From Sporosarcina gallistercoris (lineage in GTDB: Bacteria; Bacillota; Bacilli; Bacillales_A; Planococcaceae): a stretch of 41,989 bases of DNA. Shown here piece by piece: positions 28,915 to 37,825 of this stretch (position 1 is the stretch's first letter; each line of letters starts with the position of its first letter). A program made the position numbers and the translations under genes. The stretch spans positions 1 to 41,989 of the forward strand of contig NZ_JACSQY010000015.1 of assembly GCF_014836415.1 (NCBI RefSeq), written 5' to 3'. A model generated the notes under the pieces. It saw nothing but the letters and a program-made list of their open reading frames with translations. It was not told the origin of the DNA and did not search any database.

Positions 28915-30267
28915 ATGGATCAAATGATAGATCGTATTCCCCCTCATAATAACGAAGCCGAGCAGTCCGTCATCGGTGCAATTTTCTTGGATCCTCAAGC
29001 GCTCATTACAGCAGCTGAGATTCTGATACCCGAGGATTTTTACCGGACTGCACATCATAAGATTTTTCTAACGATGATCAGCTTAAGTGATAAGGGGCAG
29101 GCGATCGATGTGGTCACTGTCACGGAAGAACTGTCTGCGAAAAAGGAATTGGAAGACGTCGGAGGACTCTCTTATTTAACAGAGATAGCCAACTCTGTGC
29201 CAACTGCTGCAAACATTGAACATTATGCCCGTATCGTAGAAGAAAAATCGCTGTTGAGACGATTGATTTCTGTAGCCTCTACGATCATGGAAGATGGATA
29301 TACACGAGAGGACGAAGTGGAGGCGCTCCTGTCCGAAGCCGAAAAGAAGATGATGGAAGTTGCGAATCGCAAAAATGCAGGTGATTTCCGTCATATTAAA
29401 GACGTACTCGTGGATACGTATGACAACATAGAAATTTTGCATACACGTAGAGGAGACGTCACAGGCGTCCCTACAGGGTTTACAGACCTCGATAAGATCA
29501 CTGCAGGATTCCAGCCCAATGACCTGATCATTGTGGCTGCACGACCTTCAGTGGGTAAGACGGCATTCGCATTGAACGTTGCGCAAAACGTTGCCACAAA
29601 GACTGATGAGAACGTTGCAATCTTCAGTCTCGAGATGGGTGCTGAACAGCTCGTCATGCGTATGCTATGTGCAGAAGGTAATATTGATGCATCTGTTCTG
29701 CGGACAGGGAATCTCGAGGCGGAGGATTGGCGCAAGCTGACGATGGCGATGGGCAGTCTATCCAACGCAGGAATCTTCATCGATGATTCACCAGGTATCC
29801 GTATCAACGAGATCCGTTCGAAATGCCGACGTCTTCAACAAGAGCATGGACTAGGAATGATTATGATCGATTACTTACAACTCATTATGGGGAGTGGCAG
29901 ATCGGGTGAGAACCGACAGCAGGAAGTATCGGAAATCTCCCGTTCTTTGAAAGCTCTCGCGCGTGAATTGAAAGTCCCTGTCATTGCCTTGTCACAGCTC
30001 TCCCGTGGTGTTGAGCAGCGGCAAGACAAACGGCCAATGATGTCTGACTTGCGAGAATCAGGAAGTATTGAGCAAGATGCGGATATCGTTTCATTCTTGT
30101 ACCGTGAAGACTATTACGATAAAGAAACTGAAAACCAAAATATGATTGAAATTATCATTGCTAAGCAACGTAACGGCCCAACTGGAACAGTGACATTAGC
30201 CTTTGCCAAGGAATACAACAAGTTCTTGAATATCGATTGGTCACAGCACGAATCCTTTGGTGCTTAA
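28915..30267 (+). CDS. dnaC: Replicative DNA helicase DnaC (DnaB family)
   Basis: This 450-residue hexameric helicase unwinds DNA ahead of the replisome; in Bacillus it is called DnaC. The N-terminal helical domain contains PPHNNEAEQSVIGAIFLD. The RecA-like domain has Walker A ARPSVGKTAFALN and Walker B GMIMIDYLQLI, and the conserved SRSLKALARELKVPVIALSQLSRGVEQR and SDLRESGSIEQDADIV. The AAGGAGATAG Shine-Dalgarno lies 15 bp after rplI. There is no sign of an intein or of frame damage. Confidence 0.97.
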   Translation: MDQMIDRIPPHNNEAEQSVIGAIFLDPQALITAAEILIPEDFYRTAHHKIFLTMISLSDKGQAIDVVTVTEELSAKKELEDVGGLSYLTEIANSVPTAANIEHYARIVEEKSLLRRLISVASTIMEDGYTREDEVEALLSEAEKKMMEVANRKNAGDFRHIKDVLVDTYDNIEILHTRRGDVTGVPTGFTDLDKITAGFQPNDLIIVAARPSVGKTAFALNVAQNVATKTDENVAIFSLEMGAEQLVMRMLCAEGNIDASVLRTGNLEAEDWRKLTMAMGSLSNAGIFIDDSPGIRINEIRSKCRRLQQEHGLGMIMIDYLQLIMGSGRSGENRQQEVSEISRSLKALARELKVPVIALSQLSRGVEQRQDKRPMMSDLRESGSIEQDADIVSFLYREDYYDKETENQNMIEIIIAKQRNGPTGTVTLAFAKEYNKFLNIDWSQHESFGA

Positions 30268-30312
30268 ACACGAATGTAGGAGAATATAATCTCTCTAATG
30301 TTCGTGTTTTTA
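30266..30312 (+). terminator. dnaC terminator / possible PurBox pair
   Basis: AAACACGAA (30266-30274) pairs perfectly with TTCGTGTTT (30301-30309), followed by TTTAT. The stem starts within the dnaC stop codon. Its arms are also inverted CGAA-containing sequences that resemble PurR boxes just upstream of the purA -35, so a double role is possible. Confidence 0.75.
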
Positions 30313-30342
30313 TTGACGGTGGACCATAAAACTTGTTACAAT
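30313..30342 (+). promoter_or_regulatory. purA promoter (sigma-A)
   Basis: -35 TTGACG (30313-30318), 18-bp spacer, -10 TACAAT (30337-30342), with the purA start 50 bp downstream. Confidence 0.8.
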
Positions 30343-30391
30343 AATAGCTGTTTGAATGAGGATGCTTATGCATCCAACGGAGGTGCTGATA

Positions 30392-31681
30392 ATGCCATCA
30401 GTAGTAGTTGTTGGAACACAGTGGGGAGACGAAGGGAAAGGGAAGATTACAGATTTCCTTTCAGAAAATGCAGAAGTAATCGCACGATACCAAGGCGGGA
30501 ATAACGCGGGTCATACGATTATTTTCGGCGGAGAAACATATAAACTTCACCTCGTGCCATCCGGCATTTTTTATAAAGAGAAGACGTCTGTTATCGGAAA
30601 CGGCATGGTTGTCGATCCAAAAGCACTCGTCGGCGAATTGAAAGGCCTTCAAGACCGAGGCGTCAATACAGACAACTTGCGTATTTCAAATCGTGCACAT
30701 GTCATCTTGCCATACCACTTGAAACAAGACCTTGTGGAAGAACAGAGCCGCGGGGAAAACAAGATCGGGACTACGGGTAAAGGGATTGGACCAGCTTATA
30801 TGGACAAAGCTGCACGAATCGGGATCCGTATGGCAGACTTGCTTGACCATGAAGTGTTTGAGATGAAACTGCGTATGAACTTGAAAGAAAAGAACCGTCT
30901 GTTTGAAAAAATGTATGATACTGAAGGATTCAAAGTCGAAGACATTTTAGAAGAGTATTACGGGTACGGTCAAGAACTTGCGAAGTATGTAACAGATACA
31001 TCCAAAGTGTTGAACGACGCACTTGACCAAGCACGTCGTGTCCTTTTTGAAGGTGCTCAAGGAGTCATGCTCGATATCGACCAAGGTACTTACCCATTTG
31101 TTACATCATCCAACCCAGTTGCAGGTGGAGTAACAATCGGTTCTGGTGTCGGCCCAACAAAGATCGATCACGTCGTAGGTGTATGTAAAGCTTATACTTC
31201 ACGTGTTGGTGACGGTCCTTTCCCGACGGAACTATTCGATGAAATAGGCGATCAGATTCGTACAGTCGGTAAAGAATTCGGAACAACAACAGGTCGTCCA
31301 CGCCGTATCGGCTGGTTCGATAGTGTCGTCATCCGTCATGCACGCCGCGTCAGTGGACTAACGGATCTATCGGTAAACTCAATCGATGTATTGACAGGTT
31401 TGGAGACAGTTAAAATCTGTACAGCTTATGAATACCAAGGGAAAACAATTACAGAGTATCCTGCAAACTTGCGAATGCTTGCTGAATGTACCCCGATTTA
31501 TGAAGAACTGCCAGGCTGGACAGAAGATATCACGAAGTGTAAATCACTCGATGAACTTCCAGAGAACGCACGTCATTATTTAGAACGTATTTCCCAGCTC
31601 ACAGACGTAACGATTTCGATCTTCTCAGTAGGACCGGATCGTACACAAACAAACGTGGTAAAAAGCGTTTGGCGTGCTTAA
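30392..31681 (+). CDS. purA: Adenylosuccinate synthetase
   Basis: PurA makes adenylosuccinate from IMP, aspartate and GTP, the first committed step to AMP. The protein is 429 residues (family about 430). The P-loop-like [14 protein letters not shown] is at the N-terminus; [31 protein letters not shown] and the GTP-specificity region near the C-terminus are all present. The frame opens 12 codons earlier, but MPSVVVVG with GGAGGTG 7 nt upstream is the clear start. It follows dnaC as in B. subtilis and has its own promoter and terminator. Confidence 0.97.
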   Translation: MPSVVVVGTQWGDEGKGKITDFLSENAEVIARYQGGNNAGHTIIFGGETYKLHLVPSGIFYKEKTSVIGNGMVVDPKALVGELKGLQDRGVNTDNLRISNRAHVILPYHLKQDLVEEQSRGENKIGTTGKGIGPAYMDKAARIGIRMADLLDHEVFEMKLRMNLKEKNRLFEKMYDTEGFKVEDILEEYYGYGQELAKYVTDTSKVLNDALDQARRVLFEGAQGVMLDIDQGTYPFVTSSNPVAGGVTIGSGVGPTKIDHVVGVCKAYTSRVGDGPFPTELFDEIGDQIRTVGKEFGTTTGRPRRIGWFDSVVIRHARRVSGLTDLSVNSIDVLTGLETVKICTAYEYQGKTITEYPANLRMLAECTPIYEELPGWTEDITKCKSLDELPENARHYLERISQLTDVTISIFSVGPDRTQTNVVKSVWRA

Positions 31682-31692
31682 GCCAATCCTAT

Positions 31693-31741
31693 AAAACGCT
31701 TCCTCATCTACTGCCTATGGGTGGAGTGGGGAAGCGTTTTT
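31693..31741 (+). terminator. purA terminator
   Basis: AAAACGCTTCC (31693-31703) pairs with GGAAGCGTTTT (31730-31740), with further pairing inside the loop, followed by T. It ends the purA transcript. Confidence 0.88.
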
Positions 31742-31774
31742 ACTTGCGGGGAATTTCGACAAAATCCGGGGAAT

Positions 31775-31788
31775 ATTCCCCGGGAAAT
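31775..31788. other. Noc-binding-site-like palindrome (NBS candidate)
   Basis: ATTCCCCGGGAAAT differs at one position from the published Noc site ATTTCCCGGGAAAT. It overlaps a perfect 18-bp palindrome CCGGGGAATATTCCCCGG at 31766-31783. It lies in the purA-walR gap, while noc itself is 14 kb away. No run of T follows, so it is unlikely to be a terminator. Confidence 0.6.
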
Positions 31789-31912
31789 AATAGAGTATGA
31801 ATGCCCTCTTCATGCGGTTTACGAAACGATTGAACGTGCGAAAATGCATGAAGAATGGTAGAGTAAAGGATACCAAGTAAATGCGCCGACTCGGCCAGAA
31901 AGGGTAGAACTC

Positions 31913-32623
31913 ATGCAAAACAAAACAATACTCGTCGTAGATGACGAGAAACCCATTGCAGATATATTGGAATTCAATTTAAAAAAAGAAGGCTTTACTG
32001 TCTATACAGCTTATGATGGGGACGAAGCGCTGGCGAAAGTGGAAGAGGTCCAGCCGGATATTATGCTGCTCGACATAATGCTGCCAAAACAGGATGGGAT
32101 GGAAGTATGTCGCGAAGTTCGCAAGAAATATGATTTTCCGATTATCATGCTGACAGCTAAAGACTCTGAGATTGATAAAGTTCTTGGACTGGAGCTCGGT
32201 GCAGATGATTACGTTACCAAGCCTTTCGGAACAAGAGAACTGATTGCTCGAGTCAAAGCCAACTTGCGCAGACATCAAAAAGTTGCAGCTGAAGATGCAG
32301 AAGAAGTTACAAATGATATTGCGGTCGGCAGTCTCGTCATCCAGCCAGATGCATATCTAGCGCAAAAACGAGGAGAAACCATTGAGCTTACCCATCGCGA
32401 ATTTGAACTGCTGCATTACTTAGCGAATCACATAGGACAAGTGATGACGCGCGAGCATTTGCTGCAAACGGTTTGGGGCTATGATTACTTCGGTGATGTG
32501 CGGACGGTGGATGTTACTATCCGAAGACTTCGAGAGAAGATTGAAGATACACCAAGCCATCCAACATGGATTGTGACACGTCGTGGCGTTGGCTACTACT
32601 TGCGGGATCCGGAACAGGAGTAA
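31913..32623 (+). CDS. walR: Two-component response regulator WalR (YycF)
   Basis: WalR is the essential OmpR-family regulator of cell-wall hydrolases and division genes. The 236-residue protein has a receiver domain (acidic pair VVDDEKP, phospho-acceptor D54 in MLLDIMLP, K in VTKPFG) and a winged-helix DNA-binding domain ([34 protein letters not shown]...[13 protein letters not shown]). It heads the walRKHIJ operon. It starts at ATG, with a modest GAAAGGG Shine-Dalgarno. I could not define its promoter with confidence. Confidence 0.97.
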   Translation: MQNKTILVVDDEKPIADILEFNLKKEGFTVYTAYDGDEALAKVEEVQPDIMLLDIMLPKQDGMEVCREVRKKYDFPIIMLTAKDSEIDKVLGLELGADDYVTKPFGTRELIARVKANLRRHQKVAAEDAEEVTNDIAVGSLVIQPDAYLAQKRGETIELTHREFELLHYLANHIGQVMTREHLLQTVWGYDYFGDVRTVDVTIRRLREKIEDTPSHPTWIVTRRGVGYYLRDPEQE

Positions 32624-32631
32624 CTAACAGA

Positions 32632-34461
32632 ATGAGAAAAGTGGGGATCTTCAATTCCATTCATGTTAAGTTTGTGCTGATTTACGTCATGCTCATCTTG
32701 CTCGCCTTGCAGATTATCGGTCTGTACTTTTCAAAAGAGTTAGAAGATACGTTGAAAAAGAACTTTAACACGTCGATTAAAGATCGTATTAACCTCGTTG
32801 AATTTAGCGTACGTGAAGAAATGCTGAAAGAACGATCCTCTGACGATCCGTCAGTCGAAACGAGTTTGCGGACAGTCCTTACGGGTTTTAGTTCTGATGA
32901 TATCAATGAAGTACGAGTCATCGATTCAAAATATCGTATTTTAGCATCCTCAGTTCTCGATCACCAGAAAACGATGGTGGGACAGAAATCCACGGACGAT
33001 ATAGTCAAACGTGCCATAGTCTCTGAAAGTCCTCAAAGCATCATTTACTTCAATGATAAAGCAAATAAACGAGTACAAAAACGTACGCATCCGATTATGA
33101 ACGGCAGTGAAGTCATTGGAGCACTCTACGTGGAGTCCAACATTGAAAAAGTCTTTAAGCAGATCGATGAAATCAATCGAATCCTTGCAGGAGCTGCTGC
33201 AGTCTCGCTTACGATCACCATCATCATTGGAATCTTCATTGCCCAGACGTTCACCCGTCCTATTTCGGACATGCGCAGGCAAGCCCAAGCAATGGCGAAG
33301 GGAAATTACTCCAGGAAAGTCCGGGTCTATGGAAATGACGAGATGGGACAGCTGGCCATTGCGTTCAACCATTTAACGAACCAGCTGTTGGAGTCTCAAT
33401 CCACCACAGAAGCGGAAAGACGGAAATTGGCGTCTGTGCTGGAAAATATGACAGACGGAGTAATTTCAACAGATCGGAAGGGCCGGGTAAGTCTGATAAA
33501 TGACTCGGCGCTCAGCATGCTTCGTATGACCAGTGATCTTGTATTGAACCGACCGATCAATACTATTCTTGGAATTGAAAAAGAATATTCCTTTGAAGAC
33601 TTGATAGAGATGCGTGAATCGCTTCCGTTAGACTTTAGCACAGAAGACGAACCATCTATATTACGCGCCACCTTTTCAGTGACTCAACGAGAGACAGGTT
33701 TTGTGAATGGACTCATAGTCGTTCTGCATGATAACACAGAGCAAGAAAAAATTGAGATGGAACGTCGTGAGTTTGTTTCAAATGTTTCACATGAACTTCG
33801 GACGCCACTCACTACAATGCGCAGTTACTTGGAGGCTCTCGCTGAAGGAGCATGGAGAAATGAAGACATTGCACCTGCCTTCTTGAATGTGACACAAACA
33901 GAGACTGAACGGATGATCCGGCTTGTAAATGATTTGCTGAAACTTTCCAGAATGGACAGTAACGAGTACGAGCTCAACACAGAGTGGGTAGACTTCAATA
34001 CGTTCTTCAACTCGATCATAGATCGATTCGAGTTTTCCAAATCACAAGAAGTGAGCTTCCGTAGAATTGTTCCGCCAGAGGATCTGTTTGTTGAAATTGA
34101 TACGGACAAAATGACGCAAGTAATTGATAACATCATTTCGAACGCACTGAAGTACTCGCCTGACGGTGGAATTGTCCGTTTCAATGTAGCGGTATTGGAG
34201 GACTCGATCCGGGTAAGTATTGCAGATGAAGGTCTTGGCATCCCAGCCGCGAATGTGAATCGGATTTTCGATCGTTTCTTCCGTGCAGACAAAGCCCGTT
34301 CCCGGGCAATGGGTGGTACCGGCCTAGGTCTCGCAATTGCGAAAGAGATGATTAGTGCACATGGGGGCAAGATTTGGGCGCATAGTGTCGAAGGGGAAGG
34401 GACCTCGATCTTCTTTACATTGCCTTATGAACAACACGATGATGGGGAGTGGGACGTGTGA
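32632..34461 (+). CDS. walK: Sensor histidine kinase WalK (YycG)
   Basis: This 609-residue kinase (B. subtilis 611) phosphorylates WalR in response to cell-wall status at the septum. Transmembrane helix 1 is about 12-32, followed by an extracellular PAS-like domain (about 33-180), helix 2 (ILAGAAAVSLTITIIIGIFIAQ), HAMP, a cytoplasmic PAS, the HisKA motif SNVSHELRTPLTTMRSYLEAL and the HATPase boxes NIISNALKYSPDGG, DEGLGIP and GGTGLGLAIAKEM. The start MRKVGIFNSIHVKFVLIYV fits the family; the open frame 22 codons upstream overlaps walR and is not used. Its stop overlaps the walH start (GTGA). Confidence 0.97.
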   Translation: MRKVGIFNSIHVKFVLIYVMLILLALQIIGLYFSKELEDTLKKNFNTSIKDRINLVEFSVREEMLKERSSDDPSVETSLRTVLTGFSSDDINEVRVIDSKYRILASSVLDHQKTMVGQKSTDDIVKRAIVSESPQSIIYFNDKANKRVQKRTHPIMNGSEVIGALYVESNIEKVFKQIDEINRILAGAAAVSLTITIIIGIFIAQTFTRPISDMRRQAQAMAKGNYSRKVRVYGNDEMGQLAIAFNHLTNQLLESQSTTEAERRKLASVLENMTDGVISTDRKGRVSLINDSALSMLRMTSDLVLNRPINTILGIEKEYSFEDLIEMRESLPLDFSTEDEPSILRATFSVTQRETGFVNGLIVVLHDNTEQEKIEMERREFVSNVSHELRTPLTTMRSYLEALAEGAWRNEDIAPAFLNVTQTETERMIRLVNDLLKLSRMDSNEYELNTEWVDFNTFFNSIIDRFEFSKSQEVSFRRIVPPEDLFVEIDTDKMTQVIDNIISNALKYSPDGGIVRFNVAVLEDSIRVSIADEGLGIPAANVNRIFDRFFRADKARSRAMGGTGLGLAIAKEMISAHGGKIWAHSVEGEGTSIFFTLPYEQHDDGEWDV

Positions 34462-35792
34462 GACATATAGAGACAATCAAATCAGTCGTCCTGCTACTGC
34501 TCGTCCTGTTGAGCATCACATTCACGTTTTCAATATGGTCGTATGCACCAAAGTTCGATCCGATTGACCCGAATCAGTCGGTCGATGGATCGATTACAAC
34601 CATACAAAACAAGAAACCGATATCTGATATTGTACTTCCTTACAAATGGGTCTTTAAATTTAACGATGAAGAATTATTTGGAACGACAGATTCGTCTGTA
34701 ATTAAGCCGGTTCTTGAAGAAATGATGCGCTGGAAAGTGTTTGGACTTACTGCTGTGAATCAGAATCTTACGTTAGAAGAACTGCATAACTTGCTCACTA
34801 AAGGAAATCAGTATACCCTCTATTATCCAGGGGAAGTACCGGTTTCCGTCTATGAGGACGTGCTTGAAATCGAGGACAAAAACGTTCCGGAAGTTCTGTT
34901 CAATCTCCTCATTGTCAATTGGAATCCGGAAGACAGTTTACCTGAGGTCCACTTTATCAGTACCGTCAGCAGGACGCATTATAAAGCGAAAGTGAAAATG
35001 GAAGATACTCAGCGTTTCCAAAAGTCGATTATTGATAAAGGTAAGAAGTTGTCTCAATATAAAGAAGTACAAGTGAATGAAACCAAAACGTTAGCGATTT
35101 CAAGTGAACCCATCACTGCGATCCATTCGACGTACATCGAAGAGGAGATCAATCCTTCCTTGTTTAAAGATGCGTTGTTTAATGATCCAAACGCTGTCAG
35201 AAGAAATTTGGTCGAACCTCATAAGGAAGAGTATGGGGACGATCATGCGCTGATGAATGTAAATACGAAATCGAAAGTTTTAAACTTCGTCTATCCTCCT
35301 GAAAGTCAGGAATTGGCGATTCCGTCTGAACTGATGACAGCTACTGTGGAATTTGTAAATGATCACAGCGGCTGGACAGATGATTACCGCTACTCTTACA
35401 TGAACCCAGTTTCGCGTTATATTAAGTTTCAGCTCCATGACAATGGACTTCCAGTCTTCAGTGACGTCCCGAACGGTGCAGAAATAACGGAAATACTGGG
35501 AGACAACCGAGTAGCCCGTTATAGCCGTCCTTATTTTACACTCAACTCTCCTATCAAGAGTTATGAAGTGACACTCCCTCCAGCAACGGAGGTTGCCCGT
35601 CAACTAGAAGCATCAGACGATCTCGATTTCACAGCAATCGAAGAAATAAAGCCTGGCTATCTACTTATTCATGATACGGATGTAGGTGTCTTGAAATTCG
35701 AACCTCATTGGTTCTATTACATCAAAGGGAATTGGGAAGTGTATGAGGAAGAGCTAAATCGGAAGGGAGGCGGCCTTCTTGGATTGGAGTAA
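34458..35792 (+). CDS. walH: WalK regulatory membrane protein WalH (YycH)
   Basis: This 444-residue protein has one N-terminal transmembrane helix (SVVLLLLVLLSITFTFSIW) and a large extracytoplasmic domain of the YycH family (conserved ISDIVLPYKWVFKF near the start). With WalI it tunes WalK activity, negatively in B. subtilis. The GTG at 34458 overlaps the walK TGA (4 nt) and has GGGGAG 8 nt upstream; an in-frame GTG three codons earlier is badly spaced. Sequence is less conserved than walRK, as is normal for this gene. Confidence 0.92.
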   Translation: MRHIETIKSVVLLLLVLLSITFTFSIWSYAPKFDPIDPNQSVDGSITTIQNKKPISDIVLPYKWVFKFNDEELFGTTDSSVIKPVLEEMMRWKVFGLTAVNQNLTLEELHNLLTKGNQYTLYYPGEVPVSVYEDVLEIEDKNVPEVLFNLLIVNWNPEDSLPEVHFISTVSRTHYKAKVKMEDTQRFQKSIIDKGKKLSQYKEVQVNETKTLAISSEPITAIHSTYIEEEINPSLFKDALFNDPNAVRRNLVEPHKEEYGDDHALMNVNTKSKVLNFVYPPESQELAIPSELMTATVEFVNDHSGWTDDYRYSYMNPVSRYIKFQLHDNGLPVFSDVPNGAEITEILGDNRVARYSRPYFTLNSPIKSYEVTLPPATEVARQLEASDDLDFTAIEEIKPGYLLIHDTDVGVLKFEPHWFYYIKGNWEVYEEELNRKGGGLLGLE

Positions 35793-36597
35793 AACCAAAA
35801 CAATCTTCATCATAGTGTTTTCGATACTGAATGTATTACTGTGTTTCCTGTATTTGAATCGGAATGCAAAGATTGAAAACCTGGAAGTGACGGGGAAGAC
35901 TTCTATGGAAGATGTCTTAAAGCAAGAACACATCACATACAAGCTGCCTCCATTCGTAGACAAAGAAGCATCATTTGTTTCTGCAGATGTCGTTGACTTT
36001 AACAAAGAATCACTAAAAGATTTAAAAGGTCAAAAAACATCCATCATGAGTGATAACCTGTTGAGGTCAACCATTACCGATAAAATAACACTTGAAGAAG
36101 CAAAGAAAGATGATTTCAAATCGTTCCTTTCCCAATACGTATTGAACGGAACGGAATACGTACTGTGGGAGGTGGCGGAAGAACAAAAGAAAGCATTCTT
36201 TTTCCAGCAATTCGAGGGACGCCCGATCTATTATAGTCCGAGTGCCATGCTCGAGATCACATGGGATGATGATGAAAAAATTCAATATTATGAGCAGCGG
36301 ATGTTAAATAACTTTGCAAATTTCAATAAGAAAGACTTGCTCTCGCCACTAGAAATCATCGGATCTCTCGCTTCACGAGGTTTGTTGAAACAGAATTCTG
36401 AGGTGACCAATGTCAAAATGGGCTATTCAACACTTGTACGCTTAACGGAAACCCAAGTGTTTGCCCCAACGTGGGATGTTCAAGTAGAATTAGAGAATGG
36501 GGAAAAAGAGCATCACTTCCTCAGTGCGAATGAAGGTAAAGTGATTGAGTTCCAACTTGAAGAGGAAACGGAAGAAACCGAAGAGCAATCCGAATAA
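35779..36597 (+). CDS. walI: WalK regulatory membrane protein WalI (YycI)
   Basis: This 272-residue YycI-family protein starts MDWSKTKTIFIIVFSILNVLLCFLYLN, a single membrane anchor, with an extracytoplasmic domain whose WDVQVELENGE segment is typical. It forms a heterocomplex with WalH and WalK. The start is TTG after GGGAGG and lies 14 nt inside the end of walH. The C-terminus is a Glu-rich tail (EEETEETEEQSE). Confidence 0.92.
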   Translation: MDWSKTKTIFIIVFSILNVLLCFLYLNRNAKIENLEVTGKTSMEDVLKQEHITYKLPPFVDKEASFVSADVVDFNKESLKDLKGQKTSIMSDNLLRSTITDKITLEEAKKDDFKSFLSQYVLNGTEYVLWEVAEEQKKAFFFQQFEGRPIYYSPSAMLEITWDDDEKIQYYEQRMLNNFANFNKKDLLSPLEIIGSLASRGLLKQNSEVTNVKMGYSTLVRLTETQVFAPTWDVQVELENGEKEHHFLSANEGKVIEFQLEEETEETEEQSE

Positions 36598-36609
36598 GGA
36601 GTTTTTACA

Positions 36610-37398
36610 ATGCGTTTCAGCATACTTGCCAGCGGCAGTACTGGTAATTCCATTTATATAGAAAATGACTCGGGAGCTTATTTAGTAGACGCTGGCTTAA
36701 CAGCAAAACGAATTGAAGCACAGCTTGCAAAAATCGGTCGTTCGATGAAAAACGTCAAAGCTATTTTTGTTACTCATGAGCACAGCGATCACATTAAAGG
36801 CGTAGGTGTCTTAGCAAGAAAACACGGAGTTCCCATTTATGCGAATGAGAAAACGTGGCAAGCAATGGATGGACTAGTAGGAGAAATCGCGCTTGACCAA
36901 CGGTTTCAGTTCGACGTGGAAACTGTCCACTCACTTGGTTCGATCTCTATTGAATCGTTCGCCGTTTCTCATGACTCCGTTGATCCGATGTTCTACGTGT
37001 TCCATGAAAATGATCGAAAACTTGCGATCATAACCGATACTGGATACGTGAGTGATCGGATGAAAGGAATCATTAAGAATGCGGACTCGTTTGTCTTTGA
37101 GTCGAATCATGACGTCGGCATGCTTCAAATGGGCCGCTATCCGTGGAGTGTCAAGCGGCGTATATTGAGTGATGTCGGTCACGTATCGAATGAGGATGCC
37201 GCAATTGCAATGAGTGATGTCATTGAACAAAAAGAGACCCAGATCTATTTGTCCCACTTAAGCCGCGACAATAACATGAAGGACCTTGCCCGCATGAGCG
37301 TCGAGCAGACGTTACAAACGTGCGGTATTGTCGCAGGAGAGTTCGTCCATCTGCATGATACGGACGCAGAAGAACCAACTGAATTAATCACAGTTTGA
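36610..37398 (+). CDS. walJ: Metallo-beta-lactamase-fold exonuclease WalJ (YycJ)
   Basis: This 262-residue metallo-hydrolase of the YycJ/WalJ family has 5'-to-3' exonuclease activity in characterised homologues and is linked to mismatch repair and cell-division coordination. The metal-binding signature is [10 protein letters not shown] (HxHxDH). Later ligands appear in [23 protein letters not shown] and [15 protein letters not shown] precedes the ATG 12 bp after walI. A terminator closes the wal operon directly after it. Confidence 0.95.
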   Translation: MRFSILASGSTGNSIYIENDSGAYLVDAGLTAKRIEAQLAKIGRSMKNVKAIFVTHEHSDHIKGVGVLARKHGVPIYANEKTWQAMDGLVGEIALDQRFQFDVETVHSLGSISIESFAVSHDSVDPMFYVFHENDRKLAIITDTGYVSDRMKGIIKNADSFVFESNHDVGMLQMGRYPWSVKRRILSDVGHVSNEDAAIAMSDVIEQKETQIYLSHLSRDNNMKDLARMSVEQTLQTCGIVAGEFVHLHDTDAEEPTELITV

Positions 37399-37403
37399 AA
37401 AGG

Positions 37404-37435
37404 AAACCGTATCGCTTTAAGCGATGCGGTTTTTT
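37404..37435 (+). terminator. walRKHIJ operon terminator
   Basis: AAACCGTATCGC (37404-37415) pairs with GCGATGCGGTTT (37421-37432) with one G-U pair and a TTTAA loop, followed by T residues. Confidence 0.92.
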
Positions 37436-37482
37436 AATGGGAATGAAGTTGATGTGAGTGGCAGTCGCTGGTATTCTCAGCA

Positions 37483-37692
37483 ACCCGACCGTTTCGCCGA
37501 AGTACCCGCTCGTTTACGTCGGCCACCCGCCCGTTCCACCGAAGCACCCGCTCATTTCGGACGGCCACCCGCTCGTTCCACCGAAGCACCCGCTCATTTC
37601 GGACGGCCACCCGCCCGTTTCGCCGAAGCACCCGCTCATTTCAGCCAGGAACCCTACCGTTTACCATGGCCATCCGCTCCTTTAGTTGTGCA
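37483..37692. repeat. Ten-unit 21-bp GC-rich tandem repeat
   Basis: Units begin at 37483, 37504, 37525, 37546, 37567, 37588, 37609, 37630, 37651 and 37672, exactly 21 bp each, sharing the core ACCCGCYCRTTY. Units 4 and 6 are identical, and alternate units resemble each other, giving a 42-bp higher-order period. Outer units are degenerate, as expected of decay at array edges. The region is much richer in C and G than its surroundings. Because 21 is a multiple of three, several frames stay open on both strands, but no ribosome binding site of quality precedes any of them and I do not call a protein. Confidence 0.93.
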
Positions 37693-37825
37693 TACTTTAA
37701 ATCTCCTTTAACGGGAACGATTCGCTCCATTCCATCGTCTTTTTATAGAAGTCCCCATATTTCTTTTAAATTTTTCAGAATGGGGTAAAGTGTAAAGAGA
37801 GAATGGAATCGAAAGGACGAGAGCC

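Noticed and set aside
37483..37692. CRISPR array
   Set aside because: Units are contiguous 21-mers without unique spacers and no cas genes are nearby.
37424..37711. Open reading frames through the 21-bp array on both strands
   Set aside because: A repeat of length divisible by three keeps several frames open at once; the starts lack good ribosome binding sites and the best one begins inside the walJ terminator.
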